A DNA stretch of 64,000 bases from CAVTWH01 sp963850915 (GCA_963850915.1 CAWKND010000006.1:1-64000), one strand, 5' to 3'. Positions 43,025-51,899 are shown, counted from the stretch's first letter. A program made the numbers and translations. The notes: generated by a model not told the origin, from the letters alone.

Positions 43025-43750
43025 CTATTGCGGGACGAACTGCTGGCCACCGTCGATGTCGAAGGTCGCGCCGTTGAGTGCCGTGTTGGCCATCAGGTGC
43101 ACGGCGAGCGCCGCGACGTCGGCCGGCCCGATCACCCGCCCGATGGGCAGTGTCGACCGGAGCTGCTCGCGCCGCCTGTCGAGGTCGTCACCGAGCAGGT
43201 CGGCCGAGAGCGGCGTGTCGACGAAGCCGGGCGCGATCAGGTTGACCCGGATCGGGGCGAGCTCCAGCGCGAGATTGGCCATGAGGATGGGCAGCGCGGT
43301 GGTGGCGATCGAGCTGAGGGTCAGGCCCAGGGCCGGACGGCGGGCACCGGTACCGCTCATGAACAGCAGCGTGCCGCCGGGGCGTACCTTGCCAACGCTG
43401 TGCTGGGCGACCGCTATCGGCAGCCACAGGTGCTCGTCGAATGCCTGCCGGGCCAGCGCTTGGTCGATGTCGGTCAGCCGCGCGTAGTGCGGCCGGCCAG
43501 CCGTCACCAGCACCTGGTCGATCGGCGCGGGCAGCTCGTCGAAGAACCGTTGCAGCGCGGCCGGGTCGGTGGCGTCGAAGACCGCGCTGCTGCGCGCCTG
43601 CACGTCTGCGGCGGCGCGCTCGAGACGCTCCCGGTTGCGCCCGGTCAGCACGACGTCGGCCCCCTCCGCCCGGGCCAGCCGGGCGGTCTCCAGCCCGATA
43701 CCGGCACTGCCGCCGATGACGACGACGGTCTGCCCGGCCAGCGCGGTCAT
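43025..43750 (-). CDS. SDR-like oxidoreductase lacking catalytic Tyr-Lys
   Basis: 241 residues. The Rossmann motif VVVIGGSAGIGLETARLARA and the NLALELAPIRVNLIAPGFVDTP segment identify a short-chain dehydrogenase. Where YxxxK is expected, after LLFMSGTGARRPALG, the sequence reads LTLSSIATTALP, so both catalytic residues appear absent. It may bind NAD(P) without classical SDR catalysis, or use another acid. Its ATG overlaps the stop of the flavoprotein gene upstream (ATGA). Confidence 0.82.
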   Translation of the reverse strand: MTALAGQTVVVIGGSAGIGLETARLARAEGADVVLTGRNRERLERAAADVQARSSAVFDATDPAALQRFFDELPAPIDQVLVTAGRPHYARLTDIDQALARQAFDEHLWLPIAVAQHSVGKVRPGGTLLFMSGTGARRPALGLTLSSIATTALPILMANLALELAPIRVNLIAPGFVDTPLSADLLGDDLDRRREQLRSTLPIGRVIGPADVAALAVHLMANTALNGATFDIDGGQQFVPQ

Positions 43751-45108
43751 GACGACCCTGCCGGGACCGGCTGGCCGGCGGCCGCGATCTGGCTGCGCAG
43801 CGCTTTGAGTACGTCGACGTAGATCTCGGAGAAGGTGGGGAAGGGCTGGATGACGTCGCGGAGCACGTCGAGGGGTACCCGGGCGCGGATGGCCAGGGTG
43901 GCCTGCTGCAGCCACTCGCCGGCTTCGGGGCCGAGGGCGTACGCGCCGGTCAGCCGCTCACCGTCGGACAGCAGCGTCAGGAAGCCGTTGTGTTGGGCAT
44001 AGGCACGGGTGTACGTGGCGGTCTTGGCCACCTCGGCCACCCGTGCGGTGGCCGAGAACCGGGCCTCGGTCGCGCCGACCGAGGCGGCCTGCGGATCGGT
44101 GTACACCACGTCCGGGATGGCTTCGTAGTTGGCTTCGCGGGACTCGCCGAGGATGTTGGCGGCCGCGATGTCGCCCTGGTACTTGCCGACGTGGGTGAGC
44201 AGGCGTACCCCGGTGACGTCACCGACCGCCCACACCCCCTCGCCGGCCCGCAGCCGGGTATCGACCGGAATCCCGCCGTGCTCGTCTGCTTGTACGCCAA
44301 CGGTTTCCAGGCCGATCCCGGTCACCCGGGGGCGGCGGCCGGTGGCCACGAGCAGCCGGTCGCCGCGCAGTTCGGCGCCGCTGTCGAGGACCAGCACGTA
44401 CTCCTCGCCCTCCCGGCGCGCGGCGGTCGCGTGGACGCCCAGCAGCAATTCGATGCCGTCGGCCCGGAGGACCTCGCCGAGCGCTTCGCCCACCGGCGCC
44501 GGGTTGCGGGCGAGTACGTGCGGTGCCCCTTCAACCAGCGCCACCTCGCCGCCCAGCCGCCGTACCGCCTGGGCCATCTCGACGCCGACCGGCCCGCCGC
44601 CGAGGATCAGCAGGCGGCGGGGGATTGCCTTCATGCTGGTGACCTCGCGGTTGGTCCACACGCCGTCCAGCTCGCGCAGCCCCGGGACGGGTGGGATGAC
44701 CGGATCCGAGCCGGTCGCCACCACCACGTGGCGCGCCGTGTGCCGCCCGCCACCCACCTCGACCACGCCGGGTCCGGCCAGCTTTCCGCTGCCACGCAAC
44801 AGATCGATGCCCTTCCCGGCCAGCCAACGCTCCTGCCCGGCGTCGGAGTAGTCGGAGACCATGAAGTCCCGCCAGGCCAGCGCGGCCGCCACGTCGACCT
44901 GCGCGGTGGCGGTCGCTTCGCGGGCGTCGTGTACCGCTTCGCCGGCGCGCAGCAGCGTCTTGGACGGGATACACGCGTAGTACGAGCAGGAGCCGCCGAC
45001 CAGCTCACGCTCCACCACAGCCACGCGCAGTCCGCCGTCGGCCAGCGCGCCGGCGCAGTGTTCGCCCGGCGAGCCGGCACCGATGACAATGACGTCGTAG
45101 TCGGTCAT
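43747..45108 (-). CDS. Pyridine nucleotide-disulfide oxidoreductase
   Basis: 453 residues of the lipoamide dehydrogenase/mercuric reductase class. FAD motif DVIVIGAGSPGEHCAG; redox-active pair Cys41/Cys46 in GGSCSYYACIPSKTLL; NAD-binding RRLLILGGGPVGVEMAQA; second FAD motif GVWAVGDVTG; C-terminal dimerisation domain. The usual catalytic His of the HPT motif is Phe here (QPFPTFSEI), so the partner is probably not dihydrolipoamide; a quinone or low-molecular thiol is possible. The start is ATG 45108 after GAGGAGGG. Central gene of the redox operon. Confidence 0.9.
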   Translation of the reverse strand: MTDYDVIVIGAGSPGEHCAGALADGGLRVAVVERELVGGSCSYYACIPSKTLLRAGEAVHDAREATATAQVDVAAALAWRDFMVSDYSDAGQERWLAGKGIDLLRGSGKLAGPGVVEVGGGRHTARHVVVATGSDPVIPPVPGLRELDGVWTNREVTSMKAIPRRLLILGGGPVGVEMAQAVRRLGGEVALVEGAPHVLARNPAPVGEALGEVLRADGIELLLGVHATAARREGEEYVLVLDSGAELRGDRLLVATGRRPRVTGIGLETVGVQADEHGGIPVDTRLRAGEGVWAVGDVTGVRLLTHVGKYQGDIAAANILGESREANYEAIPDVVYTDPQAASVGATEARFSATARVAEVAKTATYTRAYAQHNGFLTLLSDGERLTGAYALGPEAGEWLQQATLAIRARVPLDVLRDVIQPFPTFSEIYVDVLKALRSQIAAAGQPVPAGSS

Positions 45109-45140
45109 GTGCCCCTCCTCGGAGTGCGGCGCGGGCCCGG

Positions 45141-45578
45141 CTAGCGGCCCGGCAGGCGGGTGGTGAGCTCCTGGACGATCCAACCGTTGCCGTCCGGATC
45201 GCTGAACGACACGAACGAGCCGTAGCTCCTGCGTTCGGGATCCGGGCCGGGTACCCGAGCCTGCGTTCCGGCGTGGTGGAACACGCCCCCCGCGTCGTGG
45301 AACACCTCGCTCACCTCGACGCCGTGCCCGGCCAGTTCGGCCCGGGCGGCCTCGATGTCGGTCACCACCAGCATCATGTCCTGCGCCGAACCAGGCGTGG
45401 CCGAGGTGACCCCGGCACCGAAGTTGACCGAGCAGCTCGATCCGGGCGGCGTCAGCTGGACCACCCGGAAACCCTGCCCGTCGCTGAAGTCGGCATCCTC
45501 CCGCCAACCCAGCGCCGTGTAGAAAGCCTTGGCCCGGTCCACATCTGAGACAGGCAGCACGAATACCTCGAGCTTCAT
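45141..45578 (-). CDS. VOC/glyoxalase-fold protein
   Basis: 145 residues with the two beta-alpha-beta-beta-beta modules of the vicinal oxygen chelate fold: EVFVLPVSDVDRAKAFYTAL GW at the start and MLVVTDIEAARAELAGHGVE in the middle, ending SFSDPDGNGWIVQELT. Such proteins are dioxygenases, isomerases, lyases or drug-binding proteins; the metal ligands cannot be assigned confidently. It is followed after 32 bp by the flavoprotein gene, so is in the operon. Confidence 0.85.
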   Translation of the reverse strand: MKLEVFVLPVSDVDRAKAFYTALGWREDADFSDGQGFRVVQLTPPGSSCSVNFGAGVTSATPGSAQDMMLVVTDIEAARAELAGHGVEVSEVFHDAGGVFHHAGTQARVPGPDPERRSYGSFVSFSDPDGNGWIVQELTTRLPGR

Positions 45579-45684
45579 GTCCACGACGAAGGCTCCTTTC
45601 CCTGTACTGTCAGCGGCCGTCGGTCTCAATCGTGACCCAGCATTCGCCAAGATCAGCGGGGTATCCGCAAATCGCCGGGAAGTC

Positions 45685-46515
45685 TCACCGGTACCCGTTC
45701 GGTGGGGCGACATCGTCGTAGATCCGGGCCGCGGCGAGCAGCCCGTCCGGGCCGCGTTCGTAGACGCCGAGTCCCGCCTGGGGCGGCAGGTCGCGGCTGC
45801 CCCAGCGGACCACGTTGTACTCCACCGCGCAGCGGACCCCGTCGTCCGTCGCCGCGCAGTACTCCACGCCGATGCCGCCGCCGGCGCTGAAGTATCCGGT
45901 GAACAGCGCGCGCAGTTCGGCTGTGCCACGGTGGGTCAGGTGCGGGCCGATGGGCTCGCGGTAGTACCCGTCCGCCGCGAAGGTGTCCACCACCGCGTCC
46001 GCGTCACCGGCCGCCAGCGCGGCCTGGTACCGGCCGATCACGTCAGTAGGTCGGGCCTGCCCGGAGTCGAGGATGGCGGGTCGCAGGTGGCGCTGCCCGT
46101 CGACCGGCCACTGGCTGCAGTAGGTGCGGAACACCACCGACCGGTCGTCGGGCGACTCCGCGACCACGGCCACGGGCCAGGCCACCTGCCCTCCGTCGCC
46201 AGCGAGGTGGGCCAGCAACTCGACCACCGCGCGACCGCCGACGCGGGTGGCGGCCACCGTCTCGATCCGTGCCTGGCGCTCGGCCAGCCAGGCCTGATTG
46301 CGGTGGACGAACTGGCGCAGTTGCCGGTGGCCACGGATCTCGCCGGCGCGCGGGTCGTAGACCACCACCTCGCCGGGCCACACGGTCTCCAGGGGGTGCG
46401 TGTCACCGGTGTTCAGCGCGGTGAAGTACTGCCCCACCGGATCGGCCTGCCCGGCCGCGCGGGTGTCCCTGCGCGCCAGCTCCACGGCGCTGGCGAAGTC
46501 CGGAAACCACGGCAC
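45685..46515 (-). CDS. Protein with two tandem SnoaL-like domains
   Basis: 276 residues. Domain 1 (about 25-140): PVGQYFTALNTGDTHPLETV, WPGEVVVYDPRAGEIRGHRQ. Domain 2 (about 150-270): VIGRYQAALAAGDADAVVDT, EPIGPHLTHRGTAELRALFT. Both have the NTF2-like layout, so this is a fused dimer-like protein. The start is taken at GTG 46515 (VPWFPDFASAVEL), because GGAGGGAG lies 9 bp upstream; the longer open frame upstream has noise-like composition. First gene of the redox operon, divergent from the peroxiredoxin-like gene. Confidence 0.78.
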   Translation of the reverse strand: MPWFPDFASAVELARRDTRAAGQADPVGQYFTALNTGDTHPLETVWPGEVVVYDPRAGEIRGHRQLRQFVHRNQAWLAERQARIETVAATRVGGRAVVELLAHLAGDGGQVAWPVAVVAESPDDRSVVFRTYCSQWPVDGQRHLRPAILDSGQARPTDVIGRYQAALAAGDADAVVDTFAADGYYREPIGPHLTHRGTAELRALFTGYFSAGGGIGVEYCAATDDGVRCAVEYNVVRWGSRDLPPQAGLGVYERGPDGLLAAARIYDDVAPPNGYR

Positions 46516-46861
46516 CTGCCACGCTCCCTCCGCCGATGGACCGTTGTCACGCCCGCCGGTCCGTCCCGCTCCGCCACCGTCGGTAGCTGCGGGCGTGCCG
46601 GAATCTCCCACCGAATTTCCCACACCGGCGCGGTAAGCCGTTGCGGAAACCGCACAGCGGCTGCCGCCAGCCCCGGGACATTCGGCTCGGCATTCCCGTC
46701 GGTGCCATCCGGCCACACGGCTGCCCGCACCGGGTTAGCCTTGTTGCTACACAACGTCATCTTGGTGCGGCGTCGTCCTGATGCGGCCACGTTACCGCAC
46801 AGGAGTCCACAACAGAACCGTGCGTTTCGCGCCAACCGTCCCACCGAAAGGCGGCTAGTCC
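46516..46861. other. Divergent intergenic region of the redox cluster
   Basis: 346 bp between the SnoaL-like gene (-) and the peroxiredoxin-like gene (+). The AT-richer centre (TAGCCTTGTTGCTACACAACGTCATC at 46736-46761) contains TTGTTGCTACACAA, an imperfect dyad that could be an operator or part of a promoter. No gene is recognised. Confidence 0.4.
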
Positions 46862-47473
46862 ATGCGTGCCGACATCGTGCCCGGCGGCACCTTCCCCGAC
46901 TACGCGCTGCCCGACCACACCGCCACGGTCCGTACGCTCAGCGAACTGCAGGGCTCGGATCCGTTGGTACTCATGCTCTCCCGCGGCCACTACTGCCCGA
47001 AGGAGCACCAGCAGCACCACGCGTTGGCGGCGTTCCAGTCAAAGGTGGCCGTGGCGTACACCCAGATGGTCACCATCTCGACCGACGATCACCACACGCT
47101 GCAGGAGTTCCGCTCATCCGTCGGTGCCCAGTGGCCGTTCCTCTCCGACCCCGGCCGGACGATCCAGCGCGACCTCGACATCCAGGAGTACACCGACCCG
47201 GAGCACGACCCGATGATCCCGCACACCCTCGTCCTCAAACCGGGGCTGATCATCCACAGTGTGTACAACGGCTACTGGTTCTGGGGTCGCCCGTCGACCG
47301 ACGAACTCTGGCGTGACCTGCGCGCGGCCACGAGCGAGATCCGGCCGGACTGGGACCTGAGCACGCCGGGGCTGCGGGAGGCCTGGGACGCGGGCGACAA
47401 CTCGCACTTCCACGGCTTTGACCGCACCGGCCGCCCAGCCCCCGCCGCGCCGTCCGGGGGCGCCGGGAGCTGA
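46862..47473 (+). CDS. Peroxiredoxin-like (AhpC/TSA) protein
   Basis: 203 residues of thioredoxin fold. It has FPDYALPDHTATVRTLSELQ, LVLMLSRGHYCPKEHQQHHA with a single Cys in the peroxidatic position, VTISTDDHHTLQEF, and the C-terminal VLKPGLIIHSVYNGYWFWGR. The second Cys of typical CPxC peroxiredoxins is replaced (CPKE), so it would be a 1-Cys type needing an external reductant. It is divergent from the redox operon by about 345 bp, a region that should contain both promoters. Confidence 0.8.
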   Translation: MRADIVPGGTFPDYALPDHTATVRTLSELQGSDPLVLMLSRGHYCPKEHQQHHALAAFQSKVAVAYTQMVTISTDDHHTLQEFRSSVGAQWPFLSDPGRTIQRDLDIQEYTDPEHDPMIPHTLVLKPGLIIHSVYNGYWFWGRPSTDELWRDLRAATSEIRPDWDLSTPGLREAWDAGDNSHFHGFDRTGRPAPAAPSGGAGS

Positions 47474-47522
47474 CGGCGGGTCCCGGTGTGCCCGCTGGGT
47501 CGGTTGTGCGAGCATCGGGGCC

Positions 47523-48095
47523 ATGTTGGCGGAGCGGCGCGTGCGGACCCGCACACCCGAGTGGCGAACTCTCTACGACCGCATCCAAGTCGCCATGGAG
47601 CTGACCTCACGGTTGAATGTGTTGCCGTTCAGCGACATTGAATCGCGCAACGCGCTGCTCGGCGACCTGCTGGGTAAGCCGCTCCCCGAGCGGGCCATCA
47701 TCCACCCGCCGTTCTGGTGCACGTACGGCCTCGGGATCGAACTGGGCGAGCGGACTTCCGTGGGCCAAGCCTGTTCGTTCCTTGACCTCGGCGGCATCAC
47801 GATCGGCGACCGGACGATGATCTCTCCGAAGGTCACCCTCATCACCGAGGGGCACCCGGTCGAACTCGCCGAGCGCTATGCCTTCATCACCGTGGCGCCG
47901 ATCGTCATCGAGGCGGACGTCTGGATCGGGGCAGCGGCCACCATCCTGCCCGGGGTTCGGATCGGCCACGGCTCAGTGGTTGGAGCGGGTGCTGTCGTGG
48001 CCAAGGACGTACCGCCAATGACCGTGGTGACGGGTGCTGGCTACGTTCAGCGCAAGCACCTGGAGCCCGCGCCGGGCTCGGCGGCGCTGACGTAG
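47523..48095 (+). CDS. Maltose/galactoside O-acetyltransferase-like protein
   Basis: 190 residues of left-handed beta-helix: N-terminal helical segment with RTRTPEWRTLYDRIQVAMEL, then hexapeptide repeats IGDRTMISPKVTLI, GADVWIGAAATILPGVRIG and GSVVGAGAVVAKDVP, and the active-site HPV motif in EGHPVELAERY. It acetylates a sugar or related hydroxyl from acetyl-CoA. The start is ATG 47523. It follows the peroxiredoxin-like gene by 49 bp on the same strand but is probably unrelated in function. Confidence 0.9.
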   Translation: MLAERRVRTRTPEWRTLYDRIQVAMELTSRLNVLPFSDIESRNALLGDLLGKPLPERAIIHPPFWCTYGLGIELGERTSVGQACSFLDLGGITIGDRTMISPKVTLITEGHPVELAERYAFITVAPIVIEADVWIGAAATILPGVRIGHGSVVGAGAVVAKDVPPMTVVTGAGYVQRKHLEPAPGSAALT

Positions 48096-48165
48096 GCGCC
48101 CGCTCACTGCTTTGCCCGGGTTGGCCCGGGCGGACGACGAGAGACTCGGCCTCTATGGTGGAGCG

Positions 48166-48600
48166 ATGGTGTCTGTCAGGCAGGTCCAGGTCACCTTCGA
48201 CTGCGCGGAGCCTGAGCGGGTCGCGCGTTTCTGGTGCGAGGTGCTGGGGTACGTCGTTCCGCCGCCGCCGGAGGGCTTCGCCACCTGGGACGAGTTCGAT
48301 CGCGCGTTGCCGCCGGAGCGTCAGGGTTCGGCGTTCGCCTGTGTTGATCCCACGGGTGTCGGCCCGCGCCTGTTCTTCCAGCGCGTGCCCGAAGGCAAGG
48401 TCGTCAAGAATCGGGTGCATCTTGATGTACGGGTCGGCACCGGGCTCGTGGGTGCGGAGCGGCTGGCCGCACTCGAGGCCGAGCACGCACGACTGGTGGC
48501 GCTCGGTGCGGTACGCGTGCGGCTGCTGACCGCCGACGAGGAGAACGAGTCGTGCCTGGTAATGCAGGACATCGAGGGCAACGAGTTCTGTCTCGACTGA
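48166..48600 (+). CDS. VOC/glyoxalase-like protein
   Basis: 144 residues. It starts MVSVRQVQVTFDCAEPERVA, with RFWCEVLGYVVPPPPEGFAT and RVHLDVRVGTGL, and ends VMQDIEGNEFCL. This is the actinomycete 'glyoxalase-like' subgroup (PF18029 type) that usually binds small ligands without proven catalysis. ATG 48166 follows GGAGCG; an upstream ATG at 48112 lacks a ribosome site. Monocistronic, with a hairpin after the stop. Confidence 0.82.
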   Translation: MVSVRQVQVTFDCAEPERVARFWCEVLGYVVPPPPEGFATWDEFDRALPPERQGSAFACVDPTGVGPRLFFQRVPEGKVVKNRVHLDVRVGTGLVGAERLAALEAEHARLVALGAVRVRLLTADEENESCLVMQDIEGNEFCLD

Positions 48601-48626
48601 GTGGCCCACACGACGTCAGCGGACGA

Positions 48627-48652
48627 CCACCCCGATTTTCAGCCCGGGGTGG
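48627..48652. terminator. Hairpin between convergent genes
   Basis: 8-bp perfect stem CCACCCCG / CGGGGTGG with a 10-nt loop, in the 74 bp between the VOC gene (+) and the membrane protein gene (-). It could serve both strands. Confidence 0.55.
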
Positions 48653-48674
48653 CCGTGCGCCAGACAGGCAGGGA

Positions 48675-49913
48675 CTAACCCTGCTGCTTGGCCCCTGGCT
48701 CGATCCAAGCCGGATCCGCCGTACGGCGACGGTAGGCCCAGGTCAGCGCCAGTAGGGCCGGACCCCAGAGATTCAACGGTGCATAACAGACGGTGAAGAC
48801 GGCTGCCCAGAACGGGCTGGCCATGGGGCCTGGCTGACCAGTTGTCCAGACACTCCAGAAGCCCACCGTCCAAATCAACATCAGCGCCACAGAACCCACT
48901 GTGGCGACAACGATCACGCCCTTCGGACGGACGGCGCGGCCGCCGAAGAATGGCAACCACCGCGGGACCTCCTCTCCCAACGGGCGGACCAGCCCGAACG
49001 CGGTCAGCGCGACGGCCTCTGTCAGGAGACTGATGACGGCGACGTAGACCGCGGGCCAGCCCCGCATGGCAGCAAGCTCCCCTGAGCTGTTCAACATGCC
49101 CATGGGGAAACCGAAGGCGACGGCCCAGCGCCACAGACCGGAGGGCAGCGCCAGCAACGGAATGACGTGTGCCAGACGCCTGGCCCATCGCGGCGCTGAC
49201 CGCTGTGCCAGGGGTTCGAAGGCCGCGGTGTCCTCGGACAAGACCTCGGTTTGTGTGGACCCGACCACTCCGACGAGTTCGTTCCTGGCCAACAGGTATC
49301 CCGCAGGGTTGTCGGCGCTACGGCGTCGCGAATCGGCTTGCTGCGTGCGGTGGAGAGTGGCGAGTAGCCAGAAGACGAGCCCGCCGGCCAGGAAGTAGGC
49401 GTCGATCGTCCAGTCGGCCCAGCGCAGGTGGGCGTGGCCCGTCGTGGCCTCGAGCGAGAGTCCGGTGATTCCGTTGGGCAGGAGGCCGGTGGCGCGGGTC
49501 ACGTCGTCGAGGATCCCCGAGCCGCCGCGCAGCAGGAGCACCACGCAACCGATCCAGACCAGGGCCTTGGTGGCCCGCGCGAGTCGCCCTCGTACCCATC
49601 CGCGAGCGATCGCGAGACACACCAGGGCACCGATCGGCCAGGCGGAGTCGACCGGAACTTCGACAATCCAGGCAACCAATTGCACGCGTGCGTGCGCTGA
49701 GCCGGCCGCAGCCGCGTGCGTGCCGGGCATCAGGGGCGGCAGTTCGCCAGGGCTCGCGAGGGAGCCGCCCAGGTACCAGTAGATGTGGAAGGCGAAGAAC
49801 AGCACCACCCATCCCAGCGCCGTGTACGCGGCGCAGGTGGTGCGCCGAGTACGTTTGTCCGCAGCTCGGTCCGGGGATGAGGTGTCGCGGGCGGACATGG
49901 TCGTGATCGTCAT
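48675..49913 (-). CDS. Multi-pass membrane protein (DUF3995-like halves)
   Basis: 412 residues with about eight membrane helices in two similar halves, each beginning with a W/F-rich helix (ALGWVVLFFAFHIYWYLGGS; RLAHVIPLLALPSGLWRWAV). Helices ending in RGGSGILDD and TVGFWSVW follow. This duplicated layout resembles DUF3995-type proteins. A linker of about 45 residues (QADSRRRSADNPAGY) separates the halves. The start is ATG 49913 after TGGAG; ATG 49937 is also possible. It is divergent from a two-component system that probably regulates it. Confidence 0.75.
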   Translation of the reverse strand: MTITTMSARDTSSPDRAADKRTRRTTCAAYTALGWVVLFFAFHIYWYLGGSLASPGELPPLMPGTHAAAAGSAHARVQLVAWIVEVPVDSAWPIGALVCLAIARGWVRGRLARATKALVWIGCVVLLLRGGSGILDDVTRATGLLPNGITGLSLEATTGHAHLRWADWTIDAYFLAGGLVFWLLATLHRTQQADSRRRSADNPAGYLLARNELVGVVGSTQTEVLSEDTAAFEPLAQRSAPRWARRLAHVIPLLALPSGLWRWAVAFGFPMGMLNSSGELAAMRGWPAVYVAVISLLTEAVALTAFGLVRPLGEEVPRWLPFFGGRAVRPKGVIVVATVGSVALMLIWTVGFWSVWTTGQPGPMASPFWAAVFTVCYAPLNLWGPALLALTWAYRRRTADPAWIEPGAKQQG

Positions 49914-49970
49914 GACTCCACATTCGCCACGACTCAACCGCGGGCCATCCCTCTCCGGAGTGAACAGGCT

Positions 49971-49984
49971 CCCTCAAACGAGGG
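49971..49984. promoter_or_regulatory. Small dyad in divergent promoter of the two-component locus
   Basis: CCCTC-AAAC-GAGGG between the membrane protein (start 49913) and the histidine kinase (start about 50020). A response-regulator binding site is possible; there is no second copy to support it. Confidence 0.3.
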
Positions 49985-50019
49985 TGTTTGCCGCAGGCGC
50001 CGCGTGCGAGGCTGGGGTG

Positions 50020-51270
50020 GTGAAGGGCTCGGGGGCATCGGTGTGGGGCGGCGTCGCGCACGTGTTCCTCGCGGTCGCGCTCTGCCTGCCGCTGGTTGCC
50101 GCGGCCGCCATGATCGGCGTTTCGGTGGTCGCCGGGGACTCGAGCGTCCTGAACCTGTGGCTGCTGACCTTGCTGGCGATCACCTTCCTCGCCGTGGTGG
50201 TGTGGGCTTCCCTGTTGCCGCCGGTGCGGCAGGTGGAGGTGTCGACGGCGCGGGCCCTGCTCGGGTACGACGAGCAGGCCCTGCCCGACGTACGCTCGCC
50301 GCGCGCATGGGCCTCCCGACGACGGGGCGCCGCCTGGCTTGCGCTTCTCGTAGGCGCCGGGCTCATCGTCGCGGCCGCGATCCTGTACCTGGTGCCATTC
50401 GGGATCAGCCTGGTCTCCTTCCCCCTGTCCGGTCACAGCGCCATGACGTGGCCGGGAATCGGGAAGGCCACCCACACCGGAACCGGGTGGCACGCCAGCT
50501 GGCTGGTCGGTCCCGGTCTCCTGGTTCTCGTCGCGTGCCTGGCCGTCCTGGGCGCAGTGGCCCGCCTGCTCGTCACCCTGGCGCCACGCGTACTCGGCCC
50601 CACGCTCACCGAACGGGTCGCCGTCGCCGCCGACCGGGAGCGGGTGCTGGCCCGCGCCAACGCCGTGGCCCGCGACCTGCACGACCGGCTCGGGCACACG
50701 CTGACCGCCATGACGGTGCAGGCCACCGCCGCGCGCCGGTTGCTGCCGACCGACCCCCAGGCCACGGAGCGTGCCCTGGCCGCGATCGAGGAACTGGGCC
50801 GGCGGGCTCAGGCCGACGTCGACGGCGTGGTGCGCGCACTACGCGACGGCGCGGCGGACGGTGGCCCGGTCTCCGGCGCACCCGCGATGGTGGACTTGGT
50901 GGACGTCGCCCGCGCGCTCCTCCAAGAGTCGACGCTGGACGTCGAGTTCCCCGCGCCAGAAGGGTTGTACGTCGACCACGGCTGCGCGAAGACCGCACAG
51001 GCTGTGATCCGCGAAGCGCTGACGAACGCCACCCGCCACGGCACCGGATCGGCCGCACTCGGGCTGCGGGCCAACGAACAGTCAGTATGCATCGAGGTCC
51101 GCAACCCGATCCGCCACGCTAGCTCGACGACACCGCAGCGCGCCGGGCTGGCCGGCCTGAACGAGCGCGTACTCCTTGCCGACGGGCAGATCACCGCCGG
51201 ACCTGAGGGGGGTGACTCGTGGCTGCTGACCGCCAGACTGCCCATCAGCCGGCCGGTACCGACGAGGTGA
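50020..51270 (+). CDS. Sensor histidine kinase, NarL/DesK type
   Basis: 416 residues. About four membrane helices in the first half (residues 10-190), then a HisKA_3 dimerisation box with phospho-acceptor His in ARDLHDRLGHTLTAMTVQ and a HATPase domain with N-box IREALTNATRHG and a short C-terminal lid (AGLAGLNERVLLADGQI). Consecutive GTG codons at 50017 and 50020 are candidate starts. Its stop overlaps the response regulator start (GTGA), so the pair is co-translated. The signal is unknown; membrane or cell-envelope stress is typical of this class. Confidence 0.9.
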   Translation: MKGSGASVWGGVAHVFLAVALCLPLVAAAAMIGVSVVAGDSSVLNLWLLTLLAITFLAVVVWASLLPPVRQVEVSTARALLGYDEQALPDVRSPRAWASRRRGAAWLALLVGAGLIVAAAILYLVPFGISLVSFPLSGHSAMTWPGIGKATHTGTGWHASWLVGPGLLVLVACLAVLGAVARLLVTLAPRVLGPTLTERVAVAADRERVLARANAVARDLHDRLGHTLTAMTVQATAARRLLPTDPQATERALAAIEELGRRAQADVDGVVRALRDGAADGGPVSGAPAMVDLVDVARALLQESTLDVEFPAPEGLYVDHGCAKTAQAVIREALTNATRHGTGSAALGLRANEQSVCIEVRNPIRHASSTTPQRAGLAGLNERVLLADGQITAGPEGGDSWLLTARLPISRPVPTR

Positions 51271-51899
51271 TCCGGCTCGTCGTGGTCGACGACGACGATC
51301 TGGTGCGCTCCGGCCTGGTGGCGATCCTCGACCTGGAACCCGACATCGAGGTAGTGGGGCAGGGCGCCGACGGGGTCGACGTGCCGGCACTGGTCGCGCG
51401 GAGCCGGCCCGACGTGGTGCTGATGGACGTGCGGATGCCGCGCGTCAACGGCATAGCCGCGACCGCCCGGCTCACCGAGCGGCCCGACGGGCCGGCGGTG
51501 GTGGTGATCACCACTTTCGAGAGCGACGATGCCGTGCACGACGCGCTGTTGGCAGGGGCGCGCGGCTTCGTACTGAAGCGGGCGCGTCCCGAAGAGCTGT
51601 TGGCCGCGGTGCGTACCGTCGCCCGCACCGATTCGTTGGTCTTTCCCGACGCGATCCGACGGATCGCCACCACCCGTCGGAGAACCGTCAAACCAGCCTG
51701 GGCGCGTCGGCTCACCGCCCGGGAGCGCGACGTTCTCGCCCACGTGGCCCGCGGCCAGACCAACGCCGAGATAGCCGAGTCGCTGGTGGTGTCGGTGGAG
51801 ACGGTGAAGAGCCACCTGCGCTCCCTGCTGGCCAAGTCCGGATCCCGGCACCGAACCGAGCTGGTGGTCCGGTGTTACGAGGCCGGCATACTCGACTAG
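51267..51899 (+). CDS. Response regulator, NarL/LuxR type
   Basis: 210 residues. Receiver domain LVVVDDDDLVRSGLVAILDL with phospho-acceptor Asp in DVVLMDVRMP and signalling Lys in GFVLKRA; C-terminal LuxR HTH (LTARERDVLAHVARGQTNAE, VSVETVKSHLRSLLAKSG). I take GTG 51267, overlapping the kinase TGA, as start; an in-frame ATG at 51219 would give 16 extra, poorly conserved residues. A likely target is the divergent membrane protein gene. Confidence 0.92.
   Translation: MIRLVVVDDDDLVRSGLVAILDLEPDIEVVGQGADGVDVPALVARSRPDVVLMDVRMPRVNGIAATARLTERPDGPAVVVITTFESDDAVHDALLAGARGFVLKRARPEELLAAVRTVARTDSLVFPDAIRRIATTRRRTVKPAWARRLTARERDVLAHVARGQTNAEIAESLVVSVETVKSHLRSLLAKSGSRHRTELVVRCYEAGILD

Noticed and set aside
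43990..45144. 384-codon plus-strand frame opposite the flavoenzyme
   Set aside because: Flavoenzyme motifs and ribosome site lie on the minus strand; the plus frame has no recognisable features.
49783..50019. Longer N-terminus for the histidine kinase
   Set aside because: The extra 79 codons overlap the divergent membrane protein gene and its promoter and have non-coding composition; GTG 50017/50020 is preferred.
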